Part shown: positions 35,370-47,713 of the stretch, piece by piece
How positions within the stretch are numbered: the stretch's first letter is position 1
How the letters are laid out: every line of letters starts with the position of its first letter
Assembly (NCBI GenBank): GCA_001557505.1
Contig: LSAX01000002.1
Coordinates: 4,216,001 to 4,280,000 of the forward strand
DNA length: 64,000 nucleotides
From: Reticulascus tulasneorum
Lineage: Eukaryota; Ascomycota; Sordariomycetes; Glomerellales; Reticulascaceae
Reading direction: 5' to 3'
Translations under genes and position numbers: made by a program
Notes under the pieces: generated by a model
Told to the model about the DNA's origin: nothing
Databases searched by the model: none
Seen by the model: only the letters and a program-made list of their open reading frames with translations

Positions 35370-35968
35370 GCTGTTAGTGACTCGAACCACGGCATTTCGA
35401 GCCAGCCACATGTCAATGGGGAAAGACAGCCACTCATTCACACTTGTCTGCATTGGTTCGGCTATTGAACTTGGCGTTCTGAACCTAGCCTCAGATCGGC
35501 AATGGCTCGTAAGACCCGACCGATCTAGTGGCCCATGCTGAATCCAGGCTTTCGTCGTGGTATCAGTAGCGTCGAACAGTTCTGGATCCAGTTGTTCACA
35601 CGCCGGGTTTCGACGAAATCAACAAATGACAGCAACGGCCGAGACCGTTTGCTCGCGATTGACATGGCGGTGCCGTTCAGCTGCTCTACCGTCAAACCGC
35701 TAGGCTGCTTTGAAGAACAATTCCCCGGGCGCCATCCCGCAGGAACATATCCTCCGCCACCATTGCTGCGGGATGTCGAGAAAAATCGGAAAACCGAAAC
35801 TTGTGCACTCCTAGGCCCAGCTGCAATTGGAAGTGTGAAGCGAGGCGTCTGCAGCTAGTTAATTCCCCCTATTTTGGCTGCATGATTAAGTTTTGTGCCA
35901 TCGACGAAGCGTGAAGCTTTGGGGTCAGCGTTATCCTAAAGCGGAACCCATGGATCGGGGCTAGAACG
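35370..35968 (+). repeat. Dispersed short repeat C, copy 2 (possibly longer element)
   Basis: The core at 35832-35968 matches 16791-16922. The left part (35370-35440, GTGACTCGAACC ... CAGCCACTCATTCACAC) resembles the sequence just left of copy 1. This may be a roughly 600-bp non-coding element of which copy 1 is an internally deleted derivative. No transposase frame is present. Confidence 0.6.
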
Positions 35969-36158
35969 TTGCGCCCCCTTCGACCCAGATAAGCACAACA
36001 TACAAAAACAATGCGTGTCCATCGAACGGGGGGTGCCCTTTTGAGAGCAGCTGCGGGTTCTTGGGAAGTTTAATTGAGGTTGCACTGATCCTTCTTTCGT
36101 CGTATGAAAGACTGCCCTGCTTTTGAACTTATCGCCAGTCTCATACTCGGGTGCCAAC

Positions 36159-38308
36159 ATGGGGCAAAACGAAGTAACCATCGACATCGAGAAGGTGGCC
36201 GCCGAGTCGCCGCAGGTCCGGAGTCTCGAAATCCCGGAAGCAGCTCATGACGACCGACGGCCACAACTCAGCACCGCCAGCAAATACTCCTTCCACGACA
36301 GCAACGCACCTGTTGGATATGACGGCAACGCAGGCACCAAAGCCAGCCTAGGCTGCATGTATGAGCGACTCTGGAACTTTAAGAACCTCCTGAGGTGGGC
36401 ACGGCATTTCTTCCCCATCGCCGCTCTGCTCGGCATTCCACTAGCCCTCTTCGCGACGGTCTACGCAAAGTCTCGAGCGGATGGCGTCCGGCTTCTCGGG
36501 CTGTTCGTTTGGCTCGAGGTCCTTTGGGGCAGTCTCTGGGCGTCCAAGCTCATCGCCATGCTGATGCCGACGATCTACGTGTTCGTCTCCGGAGTCGTCA
36601 ACTCCGGCGTCCGAAAGTATCATCCGGTCTTGCGAATGATCGAGACCGCGCTGTCGTTGTTCTTCTGGACAATCATCGCTGGTACCACTGTCATTCCGGT
36701 TTGTATGGCCTTCGACCCGGACCGTAAAGTTCCAAACTGGGTCATAACCCTAAGGACGGTCTGCATTGCTTCGATTGCGGTGTCAGCGCTGGTACTGGTG
36801 CAGAGACTCATCATCCAAATCATCAACATCACATACTCCGAGAAGCAGTTCAGCGGCAGAATACAAAACTCGAAGCGCCATATTGCGATGCTCGATGCCC
36901 TGTATATCCAGTCCACGACGATGTACCCACCATTCTGCGACCAGTTCGCACAGGAGGACTACACCATCATCACCGGAATCGTAGACAAGTCAGAGAGCTC
37001 GCCGAGCAAGCTGCTCAACAACGTCCGCATGGCCGGCCGGGAGGTCGCCCAGGCTTTCGGCCAGATGGCATCGGACATCACCGGTGCATCTCTCTTCAAT
37101 ACCAAAGCTGCCCACACCATCGTGACGGAAGCACTGGAAGCAAAGACATCCTCCGAAGCCCTCGCCAGACGACTGTGGAAGTCGTTTACGGGGACTGGTG
37201 CAACCGCCCTCACTCTGGAGGATCTGGAGATCGCCTTCCCGCCGGAGCGAAGGAAGGACGCCGACGAACTATTCCCATTGCTCGATGCTGATCAGAACGG
37301 CGATATCAGCTTGGAAGAAATGATACTGATGGTCAGCAATATCGGACAAGAACGCATCGCACTATGGAAGAGCGCGCACGATCTGAAAGCCGCCGTGCGC
37401 GTGCTGGACCGATTCCTCCAGATCTGCGTCCTCGTCGGCATTGCCTTGGTATACGCTGCCTTCTTCAGCCACAGCTTCTCGAGCTACCTCGCCACAATAG
37501 GCACCCAGCTCGCAGCCATCTCCTTCGCCATTTCGGGAACCGTCCAAGAGTTCCTCGGCTCATGCATCTTCATCTTCGTCAAACACCCGTACGACATCGG
37601 CGACCGCGTCAGGATTGGCGACCAGGACCTCATCGTTGAGAAGATCTCGCTACTCTACTCGGTCTTCCGAACCGTCAGCTGCAATAAGACTGTTCAGATC
37701 CCAAACATCAACCTCAACAGCCAAACGGTCGAGAACATCTCTAGAAGCGGGGCGATGAAGGAGCGGATATCACTTCAGATCAGCGTGGAGACCAGCTTCG
37801 AGGACATCGAGTATTTCAAAGCGGATGTCCAGGCCCGGCTCAGGCAGCCAGAGAACCGACGGGACTTCAAGGAGGACATAGATGTTGAGCTGGTATCAAT
37901 TGGAGACATGAGCAAGATGGAGCTCAGCATCGAAGCCGAACACAAGGTACGTTGGCATTTTCCTCAGTCCGTCTTAGGAATCATACTGACATGTCCAAAC
38001 AGTCAAGTTGGACCAACGAGAGAATCCGTCGGGTCAGGCGAAACAAGCTCATGACTTCGGTCATCTCATCATTGAGGGCAGTACCCATCTACGGACCAGG
38101 AGGCGGGTATGCAGCACTCGGCGACGAAAGCCGGCCAGCGTACCAGGTCACAGTAAACGAGATGGAAGCAAGCGAGTCAAGACGACGGTTCAACATGGAT
38201 AAGGAAGCACAAAGACTACATGCGAAGACGCCTGCCCCGGTCAAGAGTGATGCCGGCGTGACATCTGCGCTAGACACATCTCAGCAGGTCGGGTTGACGC
38301 ACCGGTGA
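36159..38308 (+). CDS. EF-hand MscS-type mechanosensitive ion channel
   Basis: Two exons, 36159-37946 and 38003-38308 (56-bp intron, phase 0), giving 697 residues. The frame is open to 36123, but the first ATG is at 36159. After a polar N-terminus come four helices (about 85-230). A canonical EF-hand loop follows at residues 376-387 (D-A-D-Q-N-G-D-I-S-L-E-E). Next are the MscS pore helix and beta domain: A-A-I-S-F-A-I-S-G-T-V-Q-E-F, F-V-K-H-P-Y-D-I-G-D-R-V-R-I and I-P-N-I-N-L. This is the layout of Msy1/Msy2 of fission yeast, ER channels that limit Ca2+ during hypo-osmotic shock. Exon 2 encodes a basic, disordered tail. Confidence 0.93.
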
Positions 38309-39778
38309 TAAGGATGAAGATTGTACATACTGTAACTTGAACGTCTCGACTCGTGGAGACCCAATCGTTCGATATCAACACTGGAAAGCGTCCCACCTCC
38401 CTAAGCGTGACATTTCATGGACTGATTAATCTGATCCCGGTACACATGCTGCACGTCACGCTCGGTGTTTGCAGATGATGGGAATGTCTGGCTGGAGCTC
38501 TCGCGCGTCTTTGCCCCGGATACCGGATAAGCACTCATGCAGCCTGACAAGTTGGTAGCTAGCCCTATCTCGCCGCCACGGCCCAGATTGCAATGCCACT
38601 CCAAACACCGATCAACTGGTCCTCCAACGACCCTTCCAACAGGGCCACGATCAGCAGCCAACCCTGTCCAATAAAGTTTACTCCCTAACTCCATGTGGCG
38701 TGTTCTCCGGAACGGCCATGCACTCCAAGCCGTTCCCGCGGCCAGGCATGTGTGAAGTGGGAGATAAGCATGCTGCGCGATGCGGACGGTATAGACGCTG
38801 CGGGCGGCGCTGATACAGCACCATCAACCCATGCTGCTACGGACACCATTAGAATCGATAAACCGAAGGATGCCGCTGTACCGTTGAAGTGGTTAGATCA
38901 TTGCGTTGATAATGCGGGAGTACCAAGAATCTGGGCTCTTGATTGAGTGGTGGCATGTTTAGTGCGAGTCCACATATGTACAATACTATCTGGATGCCGC
39001 ATACGGTCATGCGCAAGGGATAGCAGACGCCGTGACCCATGGTGAAATCGGGGGGCGCACGGCACCTACTGAGGATGTACCGCTGGGTTGTGAAGCGTAC
39101 GGGGGGTTTCCCGAGCGGGTTGGATGAGGTTTAATGGAACAGTCGCTTGAGTAATCCATCGCCTTCTGGATGCCAATCTTTGCCTCACTGAAGTGGGAAA
39201 AGCCATACTGTACGGCGTCATATGTTGCATCCATAGAAAATGGCTGCAAGATAAGCTGGTGAATGATCAAGGTCGACATCGCAAGATGCGCGCGGGTCAA
39301 TTGTGCCAAGGGCACCTTATCCAGCCCATGCCAGTGTGTTGTGTTGAAGCATTCGGGTTGGATGAGTGTGCTTCCATTTCCAAGTGGAGTGACTGGCCAC
39401 CCACGGTGCAGGAGAGAGATACGAGCTTGTTGCATGTTCATTTGCTGGTAGGTACGGATGTGGCATGAACCTGGATTTGATGGCCTTTTGCGAAGCGCCA
39501 AGGGACAGGCTATGTGACCAATCCCTGATTCATTTCTGACTGGAGGCGAACAAACACACCACTCGCTGCATTCGGCAGCTGATGGTCAGTCAGGGGTGGA
39601 GTTTGCATAGCGCGGGGGGGGGGGGTCATTCATTATTACTGCACATTGCATCAGCCATCGATCAAATCTGATAATCGGTGTTTGCAACAAAAAAAGAAAA
39701 GAATGGAAGCAGTGAAAGAGGAATTCCGGTGTGTTTATGTGAGAGACAGAGAAAGCGAGAGAAACGTGGATGCACTGG
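38309..39778. other. 1.5-kb intergenic stretch, no gene seen
   Basis: No supported gene on either strand. A run of 12 G lies at 39614-39625. Confidence 0.4.
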
Positions 39779-39791
39779 CAAAAACAAAAAC

Positions 39792-39798
39792 AAAAAAA
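39792..39798 (-). terminator. Pol III terminator of the tRNA gene
   Basis: Seven A on the plus strand are seven T on the transcribed strand, two bases past the discriminator of the tRNA-His gene. This is a standard RNA polymerase III stop. Confidence 0.8.
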
Positions 39799-39800
39799 TT

Positions 39801-39887
39801 GCCCGGAGGCGGATTCGAACTGCCGTCAACGCAGTATTGTGTCATGTGACCACAATGCGTCATCCTAACCAACTAGACGATCCGGGC
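39801..39887 (-). tRNA. tRNA-His (GTG) with a 15-base intron
   Basis: On the minus strand the 7-bp acceptor stem is GCCCGGA/TCCGGGC. D-arm and anticodon stem (ACGCA/TGCGT) pair. The anticodon loop reads TTGTGG, then an intron at 39849-39835, then C, so the anticodon is GTG and the intron follows position 37 as in eukaryotic tRNAs. The T-arm has TTCGAAT with one A-C mismatch in its stem. The discriminator at 39800 is A. A T7 terminator follows. The intron boundaries could shift by a base. Confidence 0.88.
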
Positions 39888-42695
39888 GGCTCGTACTTTG
39901 ACAAAGCAGTCGTTAAAAATATCTAAGTATTATACAGATGCTCAGCCCAGAATCTGTGAAAAAGTGGAGCACCAGATTCTTGTAACCAAAGACTCACCGT
40001 GCGAATCCCGTGTCCGAAGTTGTCGGTCATTGTGAATATGAATCTTGCCTCAATAGCATGTGCCTCCCACTCTCACGTAAGGCAATACAAGACTTTTCCG
40101 ACCGGAAACCGAGAATGCTGTTGGCAGCCCATTTCCCACTGTATTTTAGCGCTGTAATTAGACGCTGGGCGGCAAGAGAGGCCATCATCGATCGCTATGA
40201 GAGGTTTCCCGGATGACCTCAGATCGGGACCACTCTTGTGCGTCTGTCCTGCTCACTAGGCATGCACACTGGGATTATCTGAAATCTATCTATCATAATC
40301 ATAATCCTTAATCAGCCGGGAAGACAATCTGACCCGCATGATTGACAACCATGAACCCGTTGCCGTCCTGCAATCCTTATCGCTTCCCATCAACGGGCTG
40401 CCGAGGTGCTGGGTCCAGGTTTGTATTGAGCATGTAACTAATGCAGCAATCGCTCGAGACCAAGGTATCTGGTATCTGCTTGGGCTAACTACGTCGGACT
40501 CACCTTGCGGTACTCTCAGTCTCTTGCTGAGCGACGGCCTGCTCGCTCCATTCAGGGTTACGTAGCGACAGTGACGGATTCGTTCAGCGGGCAATTCCGA
40601 GCAGAGGAGGGAGCATGATTGCGCAATTCGAACTCTGATGCCACAGCATGTAATTAGGGAGCGAATTTATCATTCGTATCCACATGTCTCGTCCTAGCCA
40701 GGGCTATTAGACATCTCTTAAACAGCGCGGTGCAAGGTCGCGTGCCGAGGTGCGAGGGGGCGGTTTTTCCCCATCCCCTCAGGGAGCTTTACTGATTATC
40801 TCAAGCCTGGACGGGTTCACTGATGGTGAGGCCGAAGGAGCTCCGCGCCAACGCTGACGCCAAGATCACCTACAAAAAAACCCTGAGACTGGGTTTCCAC
40901 ACTCGGCGACAGCGAGATCCAATCACGCTTCCCATCGGCAGACAGAGTAGGGACCCTGTCACGCCTGTCCAGATACCCTATCTGGATGCTCTGGATCAGC
41001 TCGCGCATTCCGGGCAGTTGGGGCGAATGTCCAAGCTTGAAGTGAATTCGACCAAAAATAAAACGAACAAAAATACCAGCTAGGACAATGCTCCGAAGGG
41101 ATAGTCTGGCACCCTAGCGGGGATGGTATGCCAACGTGCGTGCACTAAATAAACTCGGGTTTCGAAAGGGTGGCGGCGATCCCAACGATTGACCAGAACA
41201 GTAATAATTATTATGTATCTCCAGGCCTACAGCACTATGTATGTACAGTCAGTCTGTCCTGCCTGCAGATGAAGCACCCATTCCAATGGGAGCCCTGCAC
41301 CGAGAAAAGTCCCCCTTTGTCGATCCTCAAATTGGTTCGCCCACACTTGTGCCACAAGGACAAGGGAACCGGCCATCTCTGCCATGTCACCTACCGCTTC
41401 GGCAATAGCCCGTCCGAGTCTAAATTCCTCACAAACAGCGATCGCGTGCGACACTTGCTGAGATATGCACAATGGCTGCGAGCATTCGCGGAAAACCATG
41501 GTTGCATGGTATTATGCAGTGTTTTGAGGTTCCCAGCCAGCGGGTTCTTCTTGCACCTCCAATTCGGCCATGGTTTTTGGGTGTTTGTTTTCAGGGTCTT
41601 CTCGTTCAACGGACGTGTCGAATGTTGTTCAACCCAAGCTTTGAGGCGCCAGCGGGCCAAGTCCAGGCCAAGTTGGAGATCAGGCGTGGCATTTGTAGCC
41701 AAGTTGCGCAACCGACGTGGCGCTCCAACAGAATCTCAACTTGGCCTTCTCGGCATGCAGATTGCCTGCCATATCTCGCCCGCCCCCCTCAAATCTTCTG
41801 TGTGCTCATCAGTCGCCGCAAACACCCTCCTTGCCTCCATATGGAGGATCCACACCCAGTTGGTAGACTTTCCCCGTGGGTTGTGTCTTGCACTAGGCCT
41901 ACTCGGGCTGGCGTAATCTTGTCCGCTGTTGCTAGCCGCAACCAATTATCTTCCCAAGATTTCCAAAGATGCCCAGCTGCGCGCACACACGGTCAAATCT
42001 CCTTATCTAGAGAGTGGTACTGTACATCACTTGGCCGGCCGCGGTCGTATCAATTCCTTCTAGAACATGTCGAATCGGGAAGGTGACCGCCACCCATGTC
42101 ATCAACCACCGCAACTTGCAGGAGTCTGCCTTAGTTCGCCCCCCCTCCAAGATCCAAGTTGAGCGCCAGAAACGTTACCAGGAGGAGCCGCACTAAACGG
42201 CAGTGGATTGGCAAGATTGGCTGTGGCTACGGCTGCTAACGGGAGGCAATAACCTCCGGATACGCCATTCGAACGCCACTCGGGCTCCCTGTGCCATTGT
42301 TCGTCGGTCCTCCCAGGTGAACCAGGGGGGGTATACATGCTCGCATACCATGTGCGTACTCAATCTCGTCCTGCGTGCGTCGTATCGTCCGCCCCAGTTG
42401 GGATTGTCCCACTAGCTAGCGACGACGAGTAATGGAAGGTGACGGCACCGGTACGGAGATGGACCCTCGGACACACACCTTGGCACGAGATGATACCTTC
42501 TCCCCCGCAATCTACTCTTACCAAACCAGGTCCTCATATAGGAAGCTGGATTGGTTGGCCGCTCTTATCGCCGGCACACCTTTGGCCGTGCAGAAATCGT
42601 CTGGTCCTTTTGCAGAGCAGCAGCCAGCCCAATCTAGCGGCTAAAACGGTGCAACCTCACGCCCCTGTCCCGCTCTTGTTGTATATCGGCCAGAG
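39888..42695. other. 2.8-kb intergenic stretch, no gene seen
   Basis: Several frames of 60-250 codons lie at 41170-42086 on the plus strand, but they overlap in different frames, start at non-ATG codons and contain no domain. The part from about 42100 is the leader/promoter of the peptide transporter. Confidence 0.4.
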
Positions 42696-42700
42696 TATAA
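42696..42700 (+). promoter_or_regulatory. Possible TATA element of the peptide transporter gene
   Basis: TATAA followed by GATAG, about 160 bases upstream of the ATG at 42857, at a plausible distance for a pol II core promoter. Confidence 0.35.
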
Positions 42701-42856
42701 GATAGAGTGCCTTGCACGACCACCCCCGCGGATGTGAGTCTCTGAATCGACCTGCTATTCTCTGTCCTGCTCAGCGTCCCGCAGACAGACAAAGACACAT
42801 CGAGAGTCATTCCACATCGTTTTCCACTCGGAATCGTTGCTTGACCTCCCCCAACG

Positions 42857-44865
42857 ATGGGTATGTGCTTCTCCACACAACGGATGCTTATCCTGCGTCT
42901 TGGTCAACGAGTATACCCAGAATGCTAACACCGCCGCTTAGATACCGTCACCTCCGTCGGTCAAGTCGACCGCACGTCGGTGGTGCTCGATGAGAAGTCG
43001 CGCCCATCGCACGAGATGACCAACCTCCCCGGCTATCGCCACTCGGACGAGCCGGTTGAGGCCTGGCACGGGCTGGTTCTCCCGACAGATGAGGAGAAGA
43101 GCACCCTACGCCGCGTCGCCGGCAGCATGCCTGCGACCTGCTACTACCTCTGCGCCGTCGAGTTCGCCGAGCGTGCCTCGTACTACGGATGCAACCAAGT
43201 GTACAAGAACTTCATCCGAGCCCCGCTGCCGCCAGGTGGTAACGGTGCTGGTGCCTCCGGTGCCGGCTCGCAATACACTGCCGGTGCCCTGGGCAGGGGA
43301 TCCGTTGTCGCCACAGCAATGACTGAGGCGTTCAAGTTCATGAGCTACGCTCTGCCTGTCCTCTTTGCGTGGATGGCCGACACAAGATATGGTCGATTCA
43401 AGATGATCTGCTGGGGTGTCGGAATCTGCGGTGTTGCCCACATCATCATGATCATTTCTGCCCTCCCGCCCGTGCTCGCCTCTGGAAACGCCATTGTTCC
43501 CTTCGCCATTTCGCTGTACATGCTCGCCGTCGGCGCCGCTCAGTTCAAGCCGAATATTTCGCCCACCGTGATCGATCAGAGCCCCCACAAGATTGCCCAC
43601 GTCATCACCGACAAGAATGGCGAGAAGGTCATCGTCGACCCTGAGGAGTCCATCAACAGCGTCATGCTGTGGTTTTATCTCCTGATCAACGTCGGTGCCT
43701 GCACCGGTATTGCCACCACCTATCTTGCCAAGCTTGTCGGCTACTGGGCCGCCTACCTGATCCCCACCATTCTGTACCTCATGCTTCCGCCACTGCTTTG
43801 GTATCTCAACCCCCGCCTGATCAAGCAGCCCCCAGGCGGCTCCGACTTGGGCAATCTGTTCAAGGTCTTGGGCGATGCCCTCTCGCATGGTGGACTTGCC
43901 CAAATCGGTCGCGCTGGCTTTTGGGAACCTGCTAAGCCCAGCATTCGCGCGGCTGCCGGTAGCACGAAGGTGTATGGGTATGATGATCAGTTTGTTGATG
44001 ACGTGCGCCGCACCTTCCAAGCCTGCGGAATCTTCCTGTTCATCCCCATATTCAATATCAACGATGGTGGTCTCGGTGCCGCCGCAAATGCCTTGACTGC
44101 TGGTATGCAAACCGAGGGTCTCCCCAACGATCTGTTGGACAACTTGAACTCCGTCTCCATTGTCATTAGTGAGTTTCCCCAGCCCCAGAAGTTGATCCCA
44201 ACGACTAGTGTGATCATGTTGCTAACAACGATGTAGTGGTCCCTGTCATGAACCAGATCGTATATCCCTTCCTCCGAAAGAGAGGTATCCGATGGGGTGC
44301 CATTTCTCGCATGACCTTCGGCTTCGCCATGTGCACGATCGGATCTGCTGGTTATCCCATTCTTCAATACTACGTCTACAAGACCTCCCCTTGCGGATAC
44401 AACGCAACCACCTGCGCCGAGATCGTCGCCGAGGGCGAGAACTCACTTTCAACCGTCTCGTACAGCTTGTACGCCATTCCTGTCATCGTCACCGCCATTG
44501 CCGAGATCTTCGTGAACGTCACCGCATACAGCATCGCTTATTCCCGTTCCCCAAAGAACATGAAGGGTCTCGTCGCTTCCATCAACCTCTTCATGACCGC
44601 CATCTCCGCCGCCATTGGTCTGGCTACCGCTCCTGCCATTTCTGACCCATACCTCGTCTGGGCTTTTGCCGGCCCCACCATCGCCGGTGGTGTCTTGTGT
44701 GTAACGTTCTGGCTGGTTTTCCGGAAACTCGACCGCGAGGAGTTCATCCTCAACACTGAGTTCGTTGACATGAAGAGGGATTCGGACCACGATTCCGACC
44801 TGGAGAGTGCCAACAACAAGCAGGTGTTGACGAACATCCCTGAAACTACCCACACAAAGTCATGA
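42857..44865 (+). CDS. POT/PTR2-type peptide transporter
   Basis: Three exons: 42857-42860, 42942-44168 and 44237-44865 (introns of 81 and 68 bp), giving 619 residues. Exon 1 is only ATGG. The donor GTATGT and acceptor TTAG give M-D-T-V-T-S-V-G, and no other ATG lies in frame before the conserved region. The family motif E-F-A-E-R (Glu75, Glu78, Arg79, proton coupling) is followed by S-Y-Y-G. Then come the A-D-x-x-x-G-R loop (about 135-141) and F-K-P-N-I-S-P, standard for proton-dependent oligopeptide transporters. Twelve helices are visible, with the fungal insert between helices 7 and 8. Imports di- and tripeptides across the plasma membrane. Confidence 0.93.
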
Positions 44866-47149
44866 ACATAATTGGTTGTCGACTGGCATGTCTTCAGTTG
44901 TGGAACGCGTAAATGTCCCATCTTCAGGTGGTCCAAGACCCAATTGCTCTTGTCGCATCGGTTAGAGTGTTTAGAGATATCCCCAGAATAGTTTAAATTA
45001 TCTATTCACCGTTGCTTTAATTCATCGTGCCTCATTGTCCATTATCTGCGCCCCCGTATCAGCCTAGTCCAGGTCATACCAAGACATGGCCCATAACCCA
45101 GTAAAAAGCGTCGTGTGACCAGGCACCAAGCAAATCCGGTCGAGCGCAGTCTCAATTTCGACTCTGGACTCTCGGTTCGACGCGTTGGCTGCTGTTCCCC
45201 CCTAGTTCCAAAGGCGCGTGCCGCCGACCAGTGCACAATGACAGGATATTATACCTTACCCGCGGATAGGCTTCGATTCTGATTATGGAACTCCTACCAA
45301 ACTATCGTACTTGTTGGAGATCTCATGTGGCAACCCCGTGATGGCGCTGGGGTTCTTCGTTGACGGGTCGGCGTCGCGGTCCGTCTAAGGTAAGAGGCAA
45401 TTGTGAGTCATCGAGTGGTGAACCACTGGCATCTTCGAAAGAATGCATTTGTTTCGATATGTGCTCAGGACGTAGTCGTCAAAGACGGCGGCGATGAACA
45501 CTTTTTGCTGGAGGCCAAAGCTTTCGCCAGCACATTCATGAGAATGCAAGAAGTTCGAAAAGAGTGCTGACGGAGGATTTCAAGAATGATCCTAATCTTT
45601 AAGGTTATGGAGTTCGGGGTTTGCCCATCTGTTTGTCATCGCTCACGATCCGAAGGATGATTCATCTCCACATCTTAGTCGCTAGGCCGGGGTCGATTGG
45701 ATGGGGGTTGACGTGGGCGTCCTTAGTGAAATAATACGGTGGAACTTATGAGCCGAAACAGTTAACGACGTCAGTAGGATCCGAGCCTCGGAATTACGCT
45801 CGGAAATCCTTTGACTTACACGTCTCTTTGCGTTTTTACCATGACTGCCTTTACTTTGTTCTCAGAGCTTCGGTTGAAAGGGCGAGTTGAATACTGCCTC
45901 ACATCGCTAGTGACGAGCTGCATGTGAAGATCTGAGAAAAAAAGCGTAGAGACGCTCGTACCAGACTTAGCGAGGTGTATGACTAATTGGAGAATGGTTT
46001 GTGACTAAGTTTCTCTATAAAACATGAGGCAGTCTTCTAAGCCCTTGTCTGCGCCTCGGATGCTGACAGCCGCTCGGAGACAGAACCCAGACGAACCAAG
46101 AAAATTTCCTTTCGACCATTACATCGCGATACTTCGGGTATATTGGCCAAGTCTCTCAGAGGAACCAGTTTTCATGTCGGATTCAAGATATCAGTTCCCA
46201 ATGCTCGTGAATGTATCAGTATCATTGACCTGCCCTCTCAGCCTCTTCCAGCATACTTTATAGTCCACACTTCTCCTACGCACTACCGATTGACGTCACT
46301 CTCTCCATTCAGCCTCCTGTGTAAGAGTATCGATGGCCATTGCAAATCAACCGAAGCCTTTCTGTCGTTTTCGACAGCATATGCTACTCGGCTGATTGTT
46401 GGTATCGATCCACAGTTTAACGTATTCGTATCACGTTCGTCGCAACCGGGACCGTCTTTGTCGTGCTTACTTCCAATAGTTAACTCTCGGAACCCTTCCT
46501 CCTGGAAATTTAGATTGTCGATATCTTTCTGGTGCATGGTAGAAGGTTGCACCATCGTGTCGACATTCTTGTGAAACGACTGGAATCTACTACGGATTAG
46601 ATCTCCTAGAGAGAGATATATATTCTAGCACTCTGTAAAGAAACAAGATGACGGAAGAATCTGGAAGAAGTATGAAGAACCAGAAGACTGGAAAGTTGCA
46701 GAATGTCAAAGCACTGCGGTGTCACTACGTGCTTTAATGCTTAACAATCCTCTTTGAAGCTTCTCACTAGAAGAGTCTTTTCCACTTCTGGAGACACTTT
46801 TCAGCTTCTGGCACTACCTGCAGGTTCTCATCCTAGACTAGGACCAATATCAGTTGCTTTCTGTACGTCCATTTGCAACGTTTTTAATAAAGCGTGTTTT
46901 GTACTCATCGACATGTTTAGTGCATGAAGGAATTGACAGATTTCCAAAGAAATATCTGAGTCCAGGTGAAACATCTATCATTAGTACTGTAGTCAATCGA
47001 TTCAAGTAGAATGTCCGGCTGGAATGAACTACTGGCTTCCAAGCTCAGCTCTCGTTTTAGGTTTGCTATTGAAGTCTAGAGAGTTATGCCACCCAACAGC
47101 AATCGCTGAGATTCTGCCAATTTTGCTATCTGACGTGTGAACCAATCTT
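44866..47149. other. 2.3-kb intergenic stretch, no gene seen
   Basis: Frames at 46024-46574 lack any recognisable domain and overlap on both strands. Nothing else is supported. Confidence 0.4.
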
Positions 47150-47713
47150 CTATGCATCTTCACTCTCCGTCGAACACTCAATAGAAGCGATCTTGGCGAG
47201 CAGCATTTGGTTATGTCGCGCAGTGGCGGCCAGCTTAGCCTCCAATGACTCCCTGTCCTCCCGTAGCCACTGTATCCCCTCCTCCAAATTCTGCACCTGC
47301 TGCTGGAACATCACACGTCTTTGTAATTCTTGCTCCCATAAGGATCGGTAGTGCGCAACTCTTTGGACGAGTGATTCGTTGGAAGGCTTTCGGGTGGCTT
47401 TGACGCGGTTTGAGCTGTTGTGGTTGAAGCTGTCGTTGTAGGCCTCTTGCTGCACCTTGGCTGCCTCGTCCGACAGCCCAGAATGGCAAATTTCCAAATG
47501 ACGAGTCAAAGAGCCTTTCTTGCAGTAAGGCGTGGTGTGTCGTGCGCAGGCTTTGTGAGGGCATGGGTAGCTGGGTCTTCTGCAAGTCAACACGCTGATA
47601 TGCTGGGACGATTCACATGCAACACACCCAACGTCGGCTTCATTGGGCTCAATTTTCGGTGCTCGAGGGCGCAAATTAGGCAGGCGCGTACTTTCTGATG
47701 TATCGGGATTCAT
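47150..47713 (-). CDS. Small zinc-finger/coiled-coil protein, hypothetical
   Basis: Single exon, 187 residues, starting MNPDTSESTR. Cysteines at 30, 33, 44, 51, 56 and 64 with His72, Cys76 and His77 include a C2H2-like finger (C51-x4-C56 ... L-T-R-H-L-E-I-C-H). Residues about 114-178 form a long heptad-rich coiled coil (E-Q-E-L-Q-R-R ... L-E-E-G-I-Q-W-L). This looks like a small dimerising DNA- or protein-binding factor, but I do not recognise a characterised family. The absence of introns and the small size leave some doubt that the model is complete. Confidence 0.6.
   Translation of the reverse strand: MNPDTSESTRLPNLRPRAPKIEPNEADVGCVACESSQHISVLTCRRPSYPCPHKACARHTTPYCKKGSLTRHLEICHSGLSDEAAKVQQEAYNDSFNHNSSNRVKATRKPSNESLVQRVAHYRSLWEQELQRRVMFQQQVQNLEEGIQWLREDRESLEAKLAATARHNQMLLAKIASIECSTESEDA

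Noticed and set aside
39007..39501. 164-codon minus-strand frame
   Set aside because: No domain, no homologous feel and no upstream promoter features; it lies in a gene-poor stretch.
41170..42086. Overlapping plus-strand frames of 248 and 204 codons
   Set aside because: They lie in different frames over the same bases, the longer one begins at GTG, and neither has a domain, membrane pattern or splice context typical of a gene.
43106..44110. 334-codon minus-strand frame opposite the peptide transporter
   Set aside because: A shadow of the strongly biased codon use in the transporter gene; it has no signal of its own.
46024..46574. Plus-strand frames of 79 and 143 codons
   Set aside because: Overlapping frames on both strands with low-information composition; no family recognised.
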